Below, in pieces: positions 17,078-25,618 of a stretch of DNA of 64,000 nt. Origin of the DNA: Streptomyces sp. NBC_00442 (GTDB lineage Bacteria > Actinomycetota > Actinomycetes > Streptomycetales > Streptomycetaceae); contig NZ_CP107918.1 in assembly GCF_036014195.1 (NCBI RefSeq), forward strand, positions 3,596,001 through 3,660,000. The letters are read 5' to 3'. The notes under the pieces were generated by a model. It had not been told where the DNA came from. It did not search any database and saw nothing but the letters and a program-made list of their open reading frames with translations. Both the position numbers and the translations under genes were made by a program. The first letter of the stretch is position 1, and each line of letters begins with the position of its first letter.

Positions 17078-17315
17078 AGCTTGCTCTCCTCGGTTTCCAC
17101 TCGGTCTTGGGGACGGTCAGGCGGGGGCCGGCTGACTGGCTGCCGAACTCCGGCGTGGGGCTCGGCACCACCCATGGTGCGCCAGGGGTCCGACATCGGG
17201 CCCCGCACCGTGCGGATGACTCCGCTCAGCTTTTCCCACCGCACGTCAGGCCACTGTAAGCAGGAGCTGTGTATTCGTGCGCCAACCTGTGCTCCGGCGG
17301 TGGCACGATGACGCG

Positions 17316-18143
17316 GTGACCCAAGCACGGCAGCCCAGCCCGCACATCCCAGATCCCGCCCGCGTCCAGGTGGTCGCCCACCGGGGGGCCTCCGAGGACG
17401 CCCCCGAGCACACGCTCGCCGCGTACATCAAGGCGATCGAGGACGGGGCCGACGCCCTGGAATGCGATGTCCGCCTCACGGCCGACGGCCACCTCGTCTG
17501 CGTCCACGACCGGCGCGTCAACCGCACCTCCAACGGCCGCGGCGCCGTGTCCGCCCTCGAACTCTCCGATCTGGCGGCGCTCGACTTCGGCTCCTGGAAG
17601 GACAGCGAGGAGAGCCCGGACTGGAAGGACCGCGAGTTCACCTCGGTCCTGACCCTCGAGCGGCTGCTCGAACTCGTCGCGGACTCCGGTCGCAGGGTCG
17701 AGCTGGCCATCGAGACGAAGCACCCGACCCGGTGGGCCGGCCAGGTGGAGGAGCGTCTCGTCCACCTCCTCAAGAGGTTCGGCCTCACTCAGCCGCCGCC
17801 GGCCGGTGAAACCTCCCCGGTCCGCATCATGAGTTTCTCCGCGCGCTCCCTGCACCGGGTGACGGGGGCGGTTCCCGACATCCCGACCGTCTACCTGATG
17901 CAGTTCCTGTCCCCGCGACTGCGCGACGGACGGCTGCCGGCCGGTGCCCGGATCGCGGGACCCGGCATGCGGATCGTGCGCAACCACCCCGCCTACATCG
18001 AGCGGTTGCACCGCGCCGGGCACCGCGTGCACGTCTGGACGGTCAACGAACCCGAGGACGTCGACCTGTGCGTAAGCCTCGGAGTGGAGGCAATCATCAC
18101 CAACCGGCCGAAACAGGTCCTGTCCCAACTCGGGCGCCCGTAA
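17316..18143 (+). CDS. Glycerophosphodiester phosphodiesterase
   Basis: 275 aa. TIM-barrel GDPD: VVAHRGASEDAPEHTLAAY near residue 20 (first catalytic His and Arg, Glu), LECDVRLTADGHLVCVHD (metal Glu/Asp and second catalytic His), and RVHVWTVNEPEDVDLCVSLG with ITNRP at the C-terminus. It hydrolyses glycerophosphodiesters to glycerol 3-phosphate and an alcohol. There is no signal peptide, so it is cytosolic. GTG 17316 is chosen because the N-terminus then matches family length; an upstream ATG-like start at 17277 adds 13 poorly conserved residues. The gene is monocistronic or followed by the RsbW-like gene after 140 bases. Confidence 0.9.
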   Translation: MTQARQPSPHIPDPARVQVVAHRGASEDAPEHTLAAYIKAIEDGADALECDVRLTADGHLVCVHDRRVNRTSNGRGAVSALELSDLAALDFGSWKDSEESPDWKDREFTSVLTLERLLELVADSGRRVELAIETKHPTRWAGQVEERLVHLLKRFGLTQPPPAGETSPVRIMSFSARSLHRVTGAVPDIPTVYLMQFLSPRLRDGRLPAGARIAGPGMRIVRNHPAYIERLHRAGHRVHVWTVNEPEDVDLCVSLGVEAIITNRPKQVLSQLGRP

Positions 18144-18283
18144 CGCCCCTTACAGGGTGTGCACCGGCGCGTTCGCTCCGTAGGGGACCGTGACGAATGC
18201 GTCGCCCGGCGCCGGTTGGCCGGTTTCCGGTCCAGTCCATTGGGGCATCCACACCGTGGCGTGGGGCGAAGGAGGTCTCGGGG

Positions 18284-18808
18284 GTGGCGTTGGTGGTGGC
18301 ACAGGAGGTGCCCGCGTCGTCGAGCATGGCCGTACCCCATGGCCCTGCGGGCGTGGGCAAGGCACGACACCGGATGCGCGAGCAGCTGCTCGGCAACGGG
18401 GTGTCCGAGCCGGTCGTGGACGATGCCGTACTGATCCTGTCCGAACTGCTCAGCAATGCCTGCCGGCACGGCAGGCCGCTGGGGCGGTCCGACATAGGCG
18501 ACGGCGACATCCAGGCGGCCTGGCAGATCGACAAGGCGGGGCGGCTGACCGTCGAGGTCACGGACGGGGGCGGCCCGACCCGGCCCATCCCGGCGACGCC
18601 GTCGGTGACCGCGCGCGGCGGCCGGGGGCTGAACATCATCAGCGCCCTCGCGCAGGACTGGGGCGTGCGGGACAGCGCCTCCGGCGAGGTCACGGTGTGG
18701 GTGATCCTCACGGCGGCGCACCGGCACGACGATTTCGCTACGCGCGTCGCCGGCCCCGCGACGGTGCCGAGCCTGGAGTTCGCGGACGCGTTCGACGACC
18801 TGGATTGA
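18284..18808 (+). CDS. RsbW-like ATP-binding protein (anti-sigma/serine kinase type)
   Basis: 174 aa from GTG 18284 with GGAGG 8 bases ahead. GHKL ATPase signs are the N-box ILSELLSNACRHG (about 50-62), the G1 box EVTDGGGPTRP and the G2 box GGRGLNIISALAQDWGV. Such single-domain ATPases in Streptomyces either bind a sigma factor or phosphorylate STAS anti-anti-sigma proteins. The usual Asp of G1 is present in VTDGGG. No sigma or STAS gene is adjacent, but a SpoIIE phosphatase (22042) and another RsbW-like gene (25160) lie nearby. Confidence 0.85.
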   Translation: MALVVAQEVPASSSMAVPHGPAGVGKARHRMREQLLGNGVSEPVVDDAVLILSELLSNACRHGRPLGRSDIGDGDIQAAWQIDKAGRLTVEVTDGGGPTRPIPATPSVTARGGRGLNIISALAQDWGVRDSASGEVTVWVILTAAHRHDDFATRVAGPATVPSLEFADAFDDLD

Positions 18809-18936
18809 CTGGACCGAGCGGACGGGCCGACGCGGCTCGGCTCCTTCCCGGAGGTCCGGCCCCGCTCCGGCCCGCACGCCCGTCCCCGATCCCGCCCGGA
18901 GATCCGGCTTCGCCGCGGCCCGGCGGTCCGGGCGGC

Positions 18937-18942
18937 TAGGCT
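18937..18942 (+). promoter_or_regulatory. Probable -10 element (TAGGCT)
   Basis: TAGGCT lies 51 bases before the ATG of the SEC-C gene and fits the Streptomyces housekeeping TAGNNT pattern. No convincing -35 is seen. Confidence 0.35.
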
Positions 18943-18993
18943 CGCGCCCGACACAGCGACACCGCACCACCGCAGTCGGGAGAGAGCCACACC

Positions 18994-19959
18994 ATGGCCA
19001 AGAAGCGTCCCCAGGCGAAGGCCGTCAAGCCGCAGATCAGCGACGGGGAAATCCCGGTCGCCGGGGCCCGTGAGCCCTGTCCGTGCGGCTCCGGCCGCCG
19101 TTACAAGGCGTGTCACGGGCGGTCCGCGTCGCACGCCGTGACCGAGCTGGTCCAGCGCCCCTTCGAGGGCCTGGCCGGCGAGTGCGACTGGGTCGCGCTG
19201 CGCGAGCTGGTCCCGGCCGCGACCGTACCGCTCACGCTGAAGGACCCGCTGCCCGATGGCGTGCCGTCCGTGACGCTGGCGACCGTGCTGCCGATGGCGT
19301 GGCCCGCGCTGCGCCGCGAGGACGGTTCGGTGCTGCTCGGCCTCCAGAACGACACCCCGTCCGGCGACATCAGCCGCGACCTCGCCGACACCCTCAAGCG
19401 CGCGCTGACCGCCGAGCCCGGCTCGCCGGTCGCCGCCCAGCGCGCCGAGCCCGACGGCCCCCGCCTTCAGGACCTGCTCGACCCGGCCGGAGCGTTCGAG
19501 CCCGAGGTGCACACCGGCTTCGAGTTCTGGGTGCCGGACGCGGACAACGCCGCCACCGAGGTCGCCGCTTCCCTGGAGCGGGCCAACGCCGCCGCGATCC
19601 CGACCGTGCGGCTGACGTCGGTCGACTCCTCGTACTGGTGCGAGACCCCGGAGAAGAACCACCTGCGGTGGGTCATGCCGTACGCGGAGGAGAAGCTGCT
19701 CGACGCGCTGGCGCGGCTGCACGCCGCCGGCACGTCCTCGCTCGGCGAGGGGACCCGGCTCGTCGGCTCCTTCCGCGCGCACGGCCTGACGGTGCCGGTC
19801 TGGGACCTGCCGGCCGGGATGGGCGCCGAGGAGTGCGAGAAGCCGGCCGCCGAGTTCGCCGAGCGGCTCGCCGGGGCGCTCGCGAACGAGGAGCCGCTCA
19901 CGGCGGAGGAGCGCCGGGCCCGCGGTGGGCTCACCAACCGCCAAGTGACGCTCAGCTGA
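18994..19959 (+). CDS. DUF5926 family protein with SEC-C zinc motif
   Basis: 321 aa, start ATG preceded by GGGAGAGAG. A lysine-rich N-terminus leads into a SEC-C type metal motif PCPCGSGRRYKACHG at about residues 28-42, which in SecA binds zinc and contacts ribosome or SecB. The remainder (about 50-320) is acidic, has no membrane segment, and matches the actinobacterial DUF5926 group: LVQRPFEGLAGECDWVALRE, VHTGFEFWVPDAD, SYWCETPEKNHLRWVMPY, then VWDLPAGMGAEECEKPAAEF. It is highly conserved among actinobacteria but its function is not known. It is followed by a conserved stem-loop region. Confidence 0.85.
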   Translation: MAKKRPQAKAVKPQISDGEIPVAGAREPCPCGSGRRYKACHGRSASHAVTELVQRPFEGLAGECDWVALRELVPAATVPLTLKDPLPDGVPSVTLATVLPMAWPALRREDGSVLLGLQNDTPSGDISRDLADTLKRALTAEPGSPVAAQRAEPDGPRLQDLLDPAGAFEPEVHTGFEFWVPDADNAATEVAASLERANAAAIPTVRLTSVDSSYWCETPEKNHLRWVMPYAEEKLLDALARLHAAGTSSLGEGTRLVGSFRAHGLTVPVWDLPAGMGAEECEKPAAEFAERLAGALANEEPLTAEERRARGGLTNRQVTLS

Positions 19960-20090
19960 GAGTGACGGCGGCGGCCCTTTCGGTCGGCCGACAGGTGACT
20001 CCTGTCACAACTCGCCGTACTGACAGGTAAATCGGTGTCCGAATTACCGAGATCGAATTTGCGAACGACCGATCTCTTGTTACCGTTCTA

Positions 20091-20137
20091 AGAGCCCGGT
20101 CGCTGGTGCATCCCCCGTCGCCAGCGATCGGGCCCTT
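20091..20137. terminator. Long stem-loop with C-rich loop (terminator or small RNA)
   Basis: Near-perfect arms AAGAGCCCGGTCGCTGG and CCAGCGATCGGGCCCTT (15 of 17 pairs) enclose a loop containing CCCCC. It lies 17 bases beyond the stop of the minus-strand secreted protein and 131 bases beyond the plus-strand SEC-C gene. It is at least a bidirectional terminator; see the finding for the structured-RNA reading. Confidence 0.7.
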
Positions 20138-20153
20138 CCATTTGCCGGCTCGG

Positions 20154-20696
20154 TCAACGAGCCGAGGGTTCCGTGGAGTTGCTGCCGGAACGCAGGAGCA
20201 GCGGTGCGTCCTCTCCCGCCGCCGCGAACTCCGACACCGCCGAATACGCCTCCGCCCCCGCGGCCGGCCCGGTCCGCCTCTCGTGCGGGGTTTCGCAGGA
20301 ATTCGGCTGGTCGTCGGCGGCCACCTGGCAGTTCGTCTCCACGGTCCGCCCGTCCGGGCTCATCAGCGTGAGGACCACGTTCAGCTCCTGGCCGGTGGCG
20401 TTGCGGTAGTAGGTACGCCCCCAGGCGTCGCGCCCCCCGCTCAGCACGCAGGTCTGCGCCTCGATCCCTTCGGGGGAGACCAGGGCGGGACCGCAGTGCG
20501 CGGCCGCTTCCCGCACGGACCGCGGCAGTGGCTTGTTCGCCCGCGCGAGGACGTGAGTGAGGGGGCTTTTTGCGTCATCCGCCGCGGTCAATTCCTCGGG
20601 CCCTCCCGCGGGCCCCGCCGAGGCGACCAGCGGCAGCAGCACGGCGCCCACCACGACGGCCGTGAGCCCGGCGACGCGGAGGTGCTGGAGATTCAT
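20154..20696 (-). CDS. Secreted protein of unknown function with two probable disulfides
   Basis: 180 aa from ATG 20696. The signal peptide is residues 1-27 (LRVAGLTAVVVGAVLLPLVASA). The mature protein has four cysteines (AHCGPAL, AQTCVLSGG, ETNCQVAAD, PNSCETPHE), probably two disulfides, and a beta-rich core (TYYRNATGQELNVVLTLMSP). The tail of about 45 residues is polar. It is of similar size to subtilisin inhibitors, but the SSI signature is absent. It is single, divergent from nothing close, and ends against the stem-loop at 20091-20137. Function unknown. Confidence 0.75.
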   Translation of the reverse strand: MNLQHLRVAGLTAVVVGAVLLPLVASAGPAGGPEELTAADDAKSPLTHVLARANKPLPRSVREAAAHCGPALVSPEGIEAQTCVLSGGRDAWGRTYYRNATGQELNVVLTLMSPDGRTVETNCQVAADDQPNSCETPHERRTGPAAGAEAYSAVSEFAAAGEDAPLLLRSGSNSTEPSAR

Positions 20697-20947
20697 GGGG
20701 GACCCGCCTGCCCTGGAATTCCTGATGGTGGGCCGAAGATAGCCACGGAATCCGGGCGCCCGGCGCCGCGCACACCCAATTCCCGTACAACCAGGGCCCG
20801 CTCGCACCCGAAAGAGTGAAGGCGGCTCGGGAACCGAACCGCCTTCACGCTCATTGGGCGACGCACCCCGCACATCCCGTCCGGGCCGCCCTGCTGCCGG
20901 CCGCCCGGGGCCGCCCCGCTCCTGTCTCGCACCGCCATCGGTGCGTT

Positions 20948-21610
20948 TCAGTACGCCAGCCGGCTCCCGCCGTCCGGTGCGCTGGTGCTCGCCTCGACCA
21001 GCGCGTCCACCACCGCCTCCACTTCGGGGAGCCAGAGTTCGGCCGAGCCCAGCGGGGGCCGCTCCCAGCGGATCTGCCCCTTGCCGGTCTGCGACGGCGG
21101 CAGCACCAGATAGCCGCCCTCGCTGTGGAAGCGGAGCGAACTGGGCACCCAGTCCTTGGAGTAGAGCAGCTCGCCGAGGCGCTCCATCGAGTACGGAGCG
21201 ACCAGGAGCGACCACCGGGTGGGGGTCGCCACGACCGGGCCGAGCCGCACGTCCATGGAGTCGAGGGCGGCGAGCGCCCGCGCTCCGGCGACGGCCGGGA
21301 GGCTGATCGCGCAGGGCGCGCCGCCGCCGGTGGCGAGGAGGACCGGCGCGGCGGGCCGGTTCGTCCACCACCAGCGGATCATGCTCTCGTCGGTGGTCGC
21401 CGCGAGCAGGACGGGGTCGAAGGGGTGCGCACCCGGCACCACGCATTCGGGGTCGGGGCAGGCACAGCCGCGGCCGCCCGCGGCCAGTCCCACTCCGGGG
21501 ACCACGGGCCATTTCCATTGGGTCGCACAGGTCAGCGCGGCGCCGAGCTGAGCAGCCCTTTCACTGCGCCAGAACCGGAACCTGCGTCGCCTTCCAGGGA
21601 TCTCGCGCAT
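20948..21610 (-). CDS. Prim-pol-like protein lacking catalytic motifs
   Basis: 220 aa from ATG 21610 (AAAGGAACG upstream). It aligns by eye with the prim-pol protein at 13955: both share the CxxPxPxC/CGLPGH region followed by a D/E-rich helix, WATGYGIACG against AAPVLLATGG, and GGYLVGPGS against GGYLVLPPS. The active-site motifs differ. Motif I GIDLDTK is CAISLPAVA here and motif II SGGHH is PTRWS, so no metal ligands remain. It may be a regulatory or structural relative of the primase. A conserved C-terminal helix (ELWLPEVEAVVDALVEAS) follows. Its leader contains a canonical U-run terminator (see the noncoding entry). Confidence 0.78.
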   Translation of the reverse strand: MREIPGRRRRFRFWRSERAAQLGAALTCATQWKWPVVPGVGLAAGGRGCACPDPECVVPGAHPFDPVLLAATTDESMIRWWWTNRPAAPVLLATGGGAPCAISLPAVAGARALAALDSMDVRLGPVVATPTRWSLLVAPYSMERLGELLYSKDWVPSSLRFHSEGGYLVLPPSQTGKGQIRWERPPLGSAELWLPEVEAVVDALVEASTSAPDGGSRLAY

Positions 21611-22041
21611 GGGCGCTCGTTCCTTTCCGTTGAACGCCGAGTCCACATCACATGACGTGTGCACAACTTCACTGCGCGTACGTGCTGCGTGAGCAGGCGG
21701 TGGGGATCCGCCGGGATCGATCATGAGCCGTCACCACGGGTGGCGACGGCCACTGCCCGTAACCATTTAAAGCATGGCGAAGGGTGGCGCGTGCATGGCG
21801 CTTGCCGTCCTGCGGGCAAAAAACCCCGCCGCTCGGGGTGGGACGTGGCCGGTCGGCTCTTAAGACGCTCAGGCCGTCCGCAAGGTTCCGAGGCAGTCCA
21901 ACTGCCACGGACCACACCGATTACGTACCCAACACGGTTGAAACGACGCACAGTTGAACGTCCTCAGTCGACCCCAGGACCGGGCGACCAGGATCATTTT
22001 TCGGCCAACTTGGAAGCCCCACGGACACCAATAGTCCCGCT
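21611..22041. other. Divergent leader region with minus-strand terminator
   Basis: 431 bases of lower GC between the prim-pol-like gene (minus) and the SpoIIE phosphatase gene (plus). The half nearer 22041 must hold both promoters; AATAGT at 22031-22036 could serve either strand. The minus strand crosses a U-run terminator at 21818-21839, then about 200 bases to the gene start. TCTTAAGA (21858-21865) sits inside a larger hairpin just before that terminator. Confidence 0.5.
21818..21839 (-). terminator. Intrinsic terminator with six-U tail in the leader of the prim-pol-like gene
   Basis: On the minus strand ACCCCG-AGCGG-CGGGGT is followed directly by TTTTTT. A U-run terminator is rare in Streptomyces. 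It lies 208 bases before the start codon at 21610, so it would end a leader RNA or a separate small RNA. Confidence 0.75.
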
Positions 22042-23532
22042 ATGACAATGCTGGACATCCCCTCACTTGTGCGTGTACATGTGGATGCATTGATAGCGGC
22101 GCAGAATGACATGGGGGTTTGCGATGCTATTGAGCAGAAACGACCAGTCGGAAAGCCGGCTGCCATGAGCGCCCCTCACCTGCCGAAAGTGGCTGGAATC
22201 GATCCAGCCGTTCCGTCTCCGGCGCACACTCACGCGTCGCTGCCCTCACCCGCCGCCCACACCCCACCCGGTGCGGTGCTCCAGGACCGGCTCGCCGGCT
22301 GGGTCTCCGACCTCACCACGCTCCACGAACTCACCGAGCGTCTCGCCCGCACCACCGTGCTCGACGACGCGCTGAACGAACTCCTCAAGGCCGGCGCCGC
22401 TCTCGTCGGCGCGCGGCGCGGGCTCGTCGTCATGGAGCCCGCGGACGGCCTCGGTCCGGTCGTCACCACGGGACTCGGGCTCGCCCACGCCGACCTCGGC
22501 CACATCGAGACCGTGCCGCGCAGCGCCACCGCGTACGGCCGGATCCTGGACGGGCTGCCCGACGCGGGCGGCGCCGACCTCATGGCCGACCAGGACGGCC
22601 TCGACCCGCGCCACCGCGAGGTCGCCGCCCGCCTCGGCTACGCCGCCAGCTACGCGCTGCCCCTCACCACGGAGGGCTCCGGCCGGCTCGGGGCCGCCGT
22701 CTGGCTCTACGACGAGAGCGCGGAGCCCGTCGAGCGCCAGCAGCACCTGGTCGGCCTCTACATCCGGTACGCGGCCGAACACCTGGCCCGCCTCGTCGAA
22801 CTGGAGCGGGCCCGCACCCATGTGGCGACCATCGCCGAGGAGCTGCTGCCCAGCCGGCTGCCTCGGGTCGCCCGCGTCCAGCTGGCCGCCCGCCACCGCA
22901 CCGGGCCGCGCGGCGGCGGCGACTGGTACGACGCGCTCCCGCTGCCCGAGGGCGCGCTCGGCCTCGCGGTCGGCTCCGTCACCGGGTCGGGGCCGAGCGC
23001 GGTCGCGGCGATGGGGCGGCTGCGCGCGAGCCTGCGGGCGTACGCCGTCATGGAGGGCGAGGATCCCGTCGCCGTCCTGTCCGACCTCGAACTGCTGCTG
23101 CGCCTGACCGAGCCCGCCCGCTCGGCCACCGCGCTCTTCGCCTACTGCGAACCCGCCCCGCGCAAGATCGTGCTCGCCGGGGCCGGACACGCCCCGCCGT
23201 TGATCATCGGGGAGCGGCGCACCGAATTCGTGGAGACCTCGCTCTCGGCGCCGCTCGGCATGCTGGCCTGCTGGGAGGCGCCGAGCATGGAGCTTTCTCC
23301 CGACCCTGGAGAAACGGTGCTGCTCTACACGGACGGCCTGCTGCGCCGCACCGGCGCCCCCATGGACCGCGCCTTCGCCCGGCTGCACGCCGCCGCCGCG
23401 AGCGTCCCCAAGCCGGTGCGCGACGATCCCGGGGCGATCCTCGACCACGTGCTGCGCACCCTGCTGCCCGACGGCCTCGACGAGGCCGACCACGCCGAGG
23501 ACGTGGTGATGCTCGCGGCCCGCTTCGTCTAG
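22042..23532 (+). CDS. GAF / SpoIIE-type PP2C serine phosphatase
   Basis: 496 aa. After a variable N-terminus (MTMLDIPSLVRVHVDALIAA) come a GAF domain (about 95-265) and an SpoIIE phosphatase domain (about 270-495). The phosphatase domain contains the linker helix VATIAEELLPSRLP, RTGPRGGGDWYDALPLPEG (metal Asp in GDWYD), AGAGHAPPLI, GMLACWEAP, VLLYTDGLLRRTG and the closing DHAEDVVMLAAR. The usual DVxGHG metal motif is altered to VGSVTGSGPSA, so one metal Asp is missing and activity may be reduced. These enzymes dephosphorylate STAS anti-anti-sigma factors. ATG 22042 is retained because the N-terminal peptide looks conserved in memory of Streptomyces homologues. Confidence 0.85.
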   Translation: MTMLDIPSLVRVHVDALIAAQNDMGVCDAIEQKRPVGKPAAMSAPHLPKVAGIDPAVPSPAHTHASLPSPAAHTPPGAVLQDRLAGWVSDLTTLHELTERLARTTVLDDALNELLKAGAALVGARRGLVVMEPADGLGPVVTTGLGLAHADLGHIETVPRSATAYGRILDGLPDAGGADLMADQDGLDPRHREVAARLGYAASYALPLTTEGSGRLGAAVWLYDESAEPVERQQHLVGLYIRYAAEHLARLVELERARTHVATIAEELLPSRLPRVARVQLAARHRTGPRGGGDWYDALPLPEGALGLAVGSVTGSGPSAVAAMGRLRASLRAYAVMEGEDPVAVLSDLELLLRLTEPARSATALFAYCEPAPRKIVLAGAGHAPPLIIGERRTEFVETSLSAPLGMLACWEAPSMELSPDPGETVLLYTDGLLRRTGAPMDRAFARLHAAAASVPKPVRDDPGAILDHVLRTLLPDGLDEADHAEDVVMLAARFV

Positions 23533-23656
23533 CCGCCGACGCCGCGACGGCCCGCGACGGCCCGCGACGGCCGCGGTAAGAGGCACTACGACCCTGGACC
23601 CCCTTCCGTACGCCCGTACGATGGAGGGCGGCCCAGTGTCGTACCAAGGAGCAGAC

Positions 23657-25126
23657 GTGTCAGAGGAGCTCAGCCCGGCGATCCCGGAAGAGACCGCCGA
23701 CGAGAAGCCGATCCAGCAGCGGAAGAACGGCCTGTACCCGGGCGTCTCCGATGAGCTGGCCGAGAACATGAAGTCCGGCTGGGCCGACACCGAGCTGCAC
23801 GGCCTGGAGCGGGTCGCGCAGGCCGGCCACACCGCCGACCGCCGCGCCGCGCTCTCCAAGCGCTTCCCGGGCGAGCGTCTGGTGATCCCCGCGGGCAACC
23901 TGAAGACCCGCTCGAACGACACCGAGTACAGCTTCCGCGCCTCCACCGAGTACGCGTACCTGACCGGCGACCAGACCGAGGACGGTGTGCTCGTCCTGGA
24001 GCCGGCCGGCGACGGGCACGAGGCGACGCTCTACCTGCTGCCCCGCTCCAACCGCGAGAACGGCGAGTTCTGGCTGTCGGGCAGCGGCGAGCTGTGGGTC
24101 GGCCGCCGCCACTCCCTGACCGAGGCCGAGCAGCTGCTCGGGCTGCCCGCCAAGGACGTGCGCGAGCTGGCCGCCGCGCTGACCGAGGCCACCGGCCCGG
24201 TCCGGTGCGTACGGGGTCACGACGCGTCCATCGAGGCCGCGCTCACCGACAAGGTCACCGCCGAACGCGACGAAGAGCTGCGCGTGTACCTCTCCGAGGC
24301 GCGTCTGGTGAAGGACGCGTTCGAGATCGCGGAGCTGCAGAAGGCGTGCGACTCGACCGCCCGCGGCTTCGAGGACGTCGTCAAGGTGCTCGACAAGGCC
24401 GAGGCGACGAGCGAGCGCTACATCGAGGGCACGTTCTTCCTGCGCGCCCGCGTCGAGGGCAACGACATCGGCTACGGCTCGATCTGCGCCGCGGGCCCGC
24501 ACGCCACCACCCTGCACTGGGTGCGCAACAACGGCGAGGTCCGCTCCGGCGACCTGCTCCTCCTGGACGCCGGCGTGGAGACCAACGAGCTCTACACCGC
24601 CGACATCACCCGCACCCTGCCGATCAACGGCACCTTCTCGCCGCTCCAGCGCAAGATCTACGACGCGGTGTACGAGGCCCAGGAGGCCGGCATCGCGGCG
24701 GTCAGGCCCGGCGCCGCCTACCGCGACTTCCACGACGCCGCCCAGCGCGTGCTCGCCGAGAAGCTCGTCTCGTGGGGTCTGCTCGGCGACATGGACGTCG
24801 AGAAGGTCCTCGAACTCGGCCTCCAGCGCCGCTGGACCCTGCACGGCACCGGTCACATGCTCGGCATGGACGTCCACGACTGCGCGGCCGCGCGCACCGA
24901 GACGTACGTCGGCGGCGACCTGGAGCCGGGCATGTGCCTGACCGTCGAGCCCGGTCTGTACTTCCAGGCCGACGACCTGACCGTGCCCGAGGAGTACCGG
25001 GGCATCGGCGTCCGGATCGAGGACGACATCCTGGTCACCGAGGACGGCAACGAGAACCTGTCCGCCGCGCTGCCGCGCCGCTCGGACGAGGTCGAGGCGT
25101 GGATGGCCCAGCTCAAGCAGGGCTGA
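23657..25126 (+). CDS. pepP: Xaa-Pro aminopeptidase (aminopeptidase P, M24B)
   Basis: 489 aa from GTG 23657, with AAGGAG 6 bases ahead. It removes N-terminal residues that precede proline. The N-domain (about 70-200) contains SFRASTEYAYLTG. In the creatinase-fold catalytic domain the dinuclear metal ligands are LLLDAGVE and YTADITRT (two Asp), HGTGHMLGMDVHD (His, with the second His), CLTVEPGLYF (Glu) and GVRIEDDILVTEDG (Glu). The protein is cytosolic, with a complete and ordinary length. It is flanked by the SpoIIE phosphatase and converges with the RsbW-like gene 33 bases away. Confidence 0.93.
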   Translation: MSEELSPAIPEETADEKPIQQRKNGLYPGVSDELAENMKSGWADTELHGLERVAQAGHTADRRAALSKRFPGERLVIPAGNLKTRSNDTEYSFRASTEYAYLTGDQTEDGVLVLEPAGDGHEATLYLLPRSNRENGEFWLSGSGELWVGRRHSLTEAEQLLGLPAKDVRELAAALTEATGPVRCVRGHDASIEAALTDKVTAERDEELRVYLSEARLVKDAFEIAELQKACDSTARGFEDVVKVLDKAEATSERYIEGTFFLRARVEGNDIGYGSICAAGPHATTLHWVRNNGEVRSGDLLLLDAGVETNELYTADITRTLPINGTFSPLQRKIYDAVYEAQEAGIAAVRPGAAYRDFHDAAQRVLAEKLVSWGLLGDMDVEKVLELGLQRRWTLHGTGHMLGMDVHDCAAARTETYVGGDLEPGMCLTVEPGLYFQADDLTVPEEYRGIGVRIEDDILVTEDGNENLSAALPRRSDEVEAWMAQLKQG

Positions 25127-25159
25127 TCCGGACCGCCCACGCGCCCGGGGGCGCGCCGC

Positions 25160-25618
25160 TCAGGACACCTTGAGCAGCGCGCCCTCGCGCCATTTGAGGA
25201 TCTTGTCGAAGCTGACGACCGCGCCCCGGCCGGGCCGGTTCCTGAAGTGCACGTGGTCGGCGAGCTGTTCGATCAGGCCGAGGCCCCTGCCGTGCTCGGC
25301 CAGGCAGCCGGTTCTCGCGGGCGGCGCGGCACGCCGGGCGCGCCGCGCGGGAAAGCCGGGGCCCGAGTCGGCCACCTCGATGCGGCACTTCTCGCCGTCG
25401 AGGTAGGCCGTCACCCGGTAGGCCGCCGAGGCGCTCCCCGCCACCGTGTCACCGCCGTGCTCGACCGCGTTGGCGCAGGCCTCGGTGAGAGCGACCGACA
25501 GGTCGTAGGAGACGTCGGGGTCGACCCCCGCGGTCTCCATGGTCCCGAGCAGAAGACGACGGGCGAGCGGCACGCTCGCGGCCTCGCGCCGCAAGTGGAG
25601 GGACCACCAGATGCTCAT
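25160..25618 (-). CDS. RsbW-like ATP-binding regulatory protein
   Basis: 152 aa from ATG 25618 with AGGAGG upstream. GHKL ATPase fold: N-box DLSVALTEACANAVEHG (about 45-61), G1 IEVADSGPGFP (about 90-100) and G2 HGRGLGLIEQLADHVHF (about 122-138). The N-terminal SIWWSLHLRREAASVPLARR is typical of Streptomyces anti-sigma-like kinases. With a SpoIIE phosphatase two genes away, it could be the opposing kinase of a partner switch; no STAS protein is visible here. Confidence 0.85.
   Translation of the reverse strand: MSIWWSLHLRREAASVPLARRLLLGTMETAGVDPDVSYDLSVALTEACANAVEHGGDTVAGSASAAYRVTAYLDGEKCRIEVADSGPGFPARRARRAAPPARTGCLAEHGRGLGLIEQLADHVHFRNRPGRGAVVSFDKILKWREGALLKVS

Noticed and set aside
20154..20696. 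Subtilisin-inhibitor (SSI) assignment for the four-Cys secreted protein
   Set aside because: Size and cysteines are similar, but the SSI signature and reactive-site region are absent.
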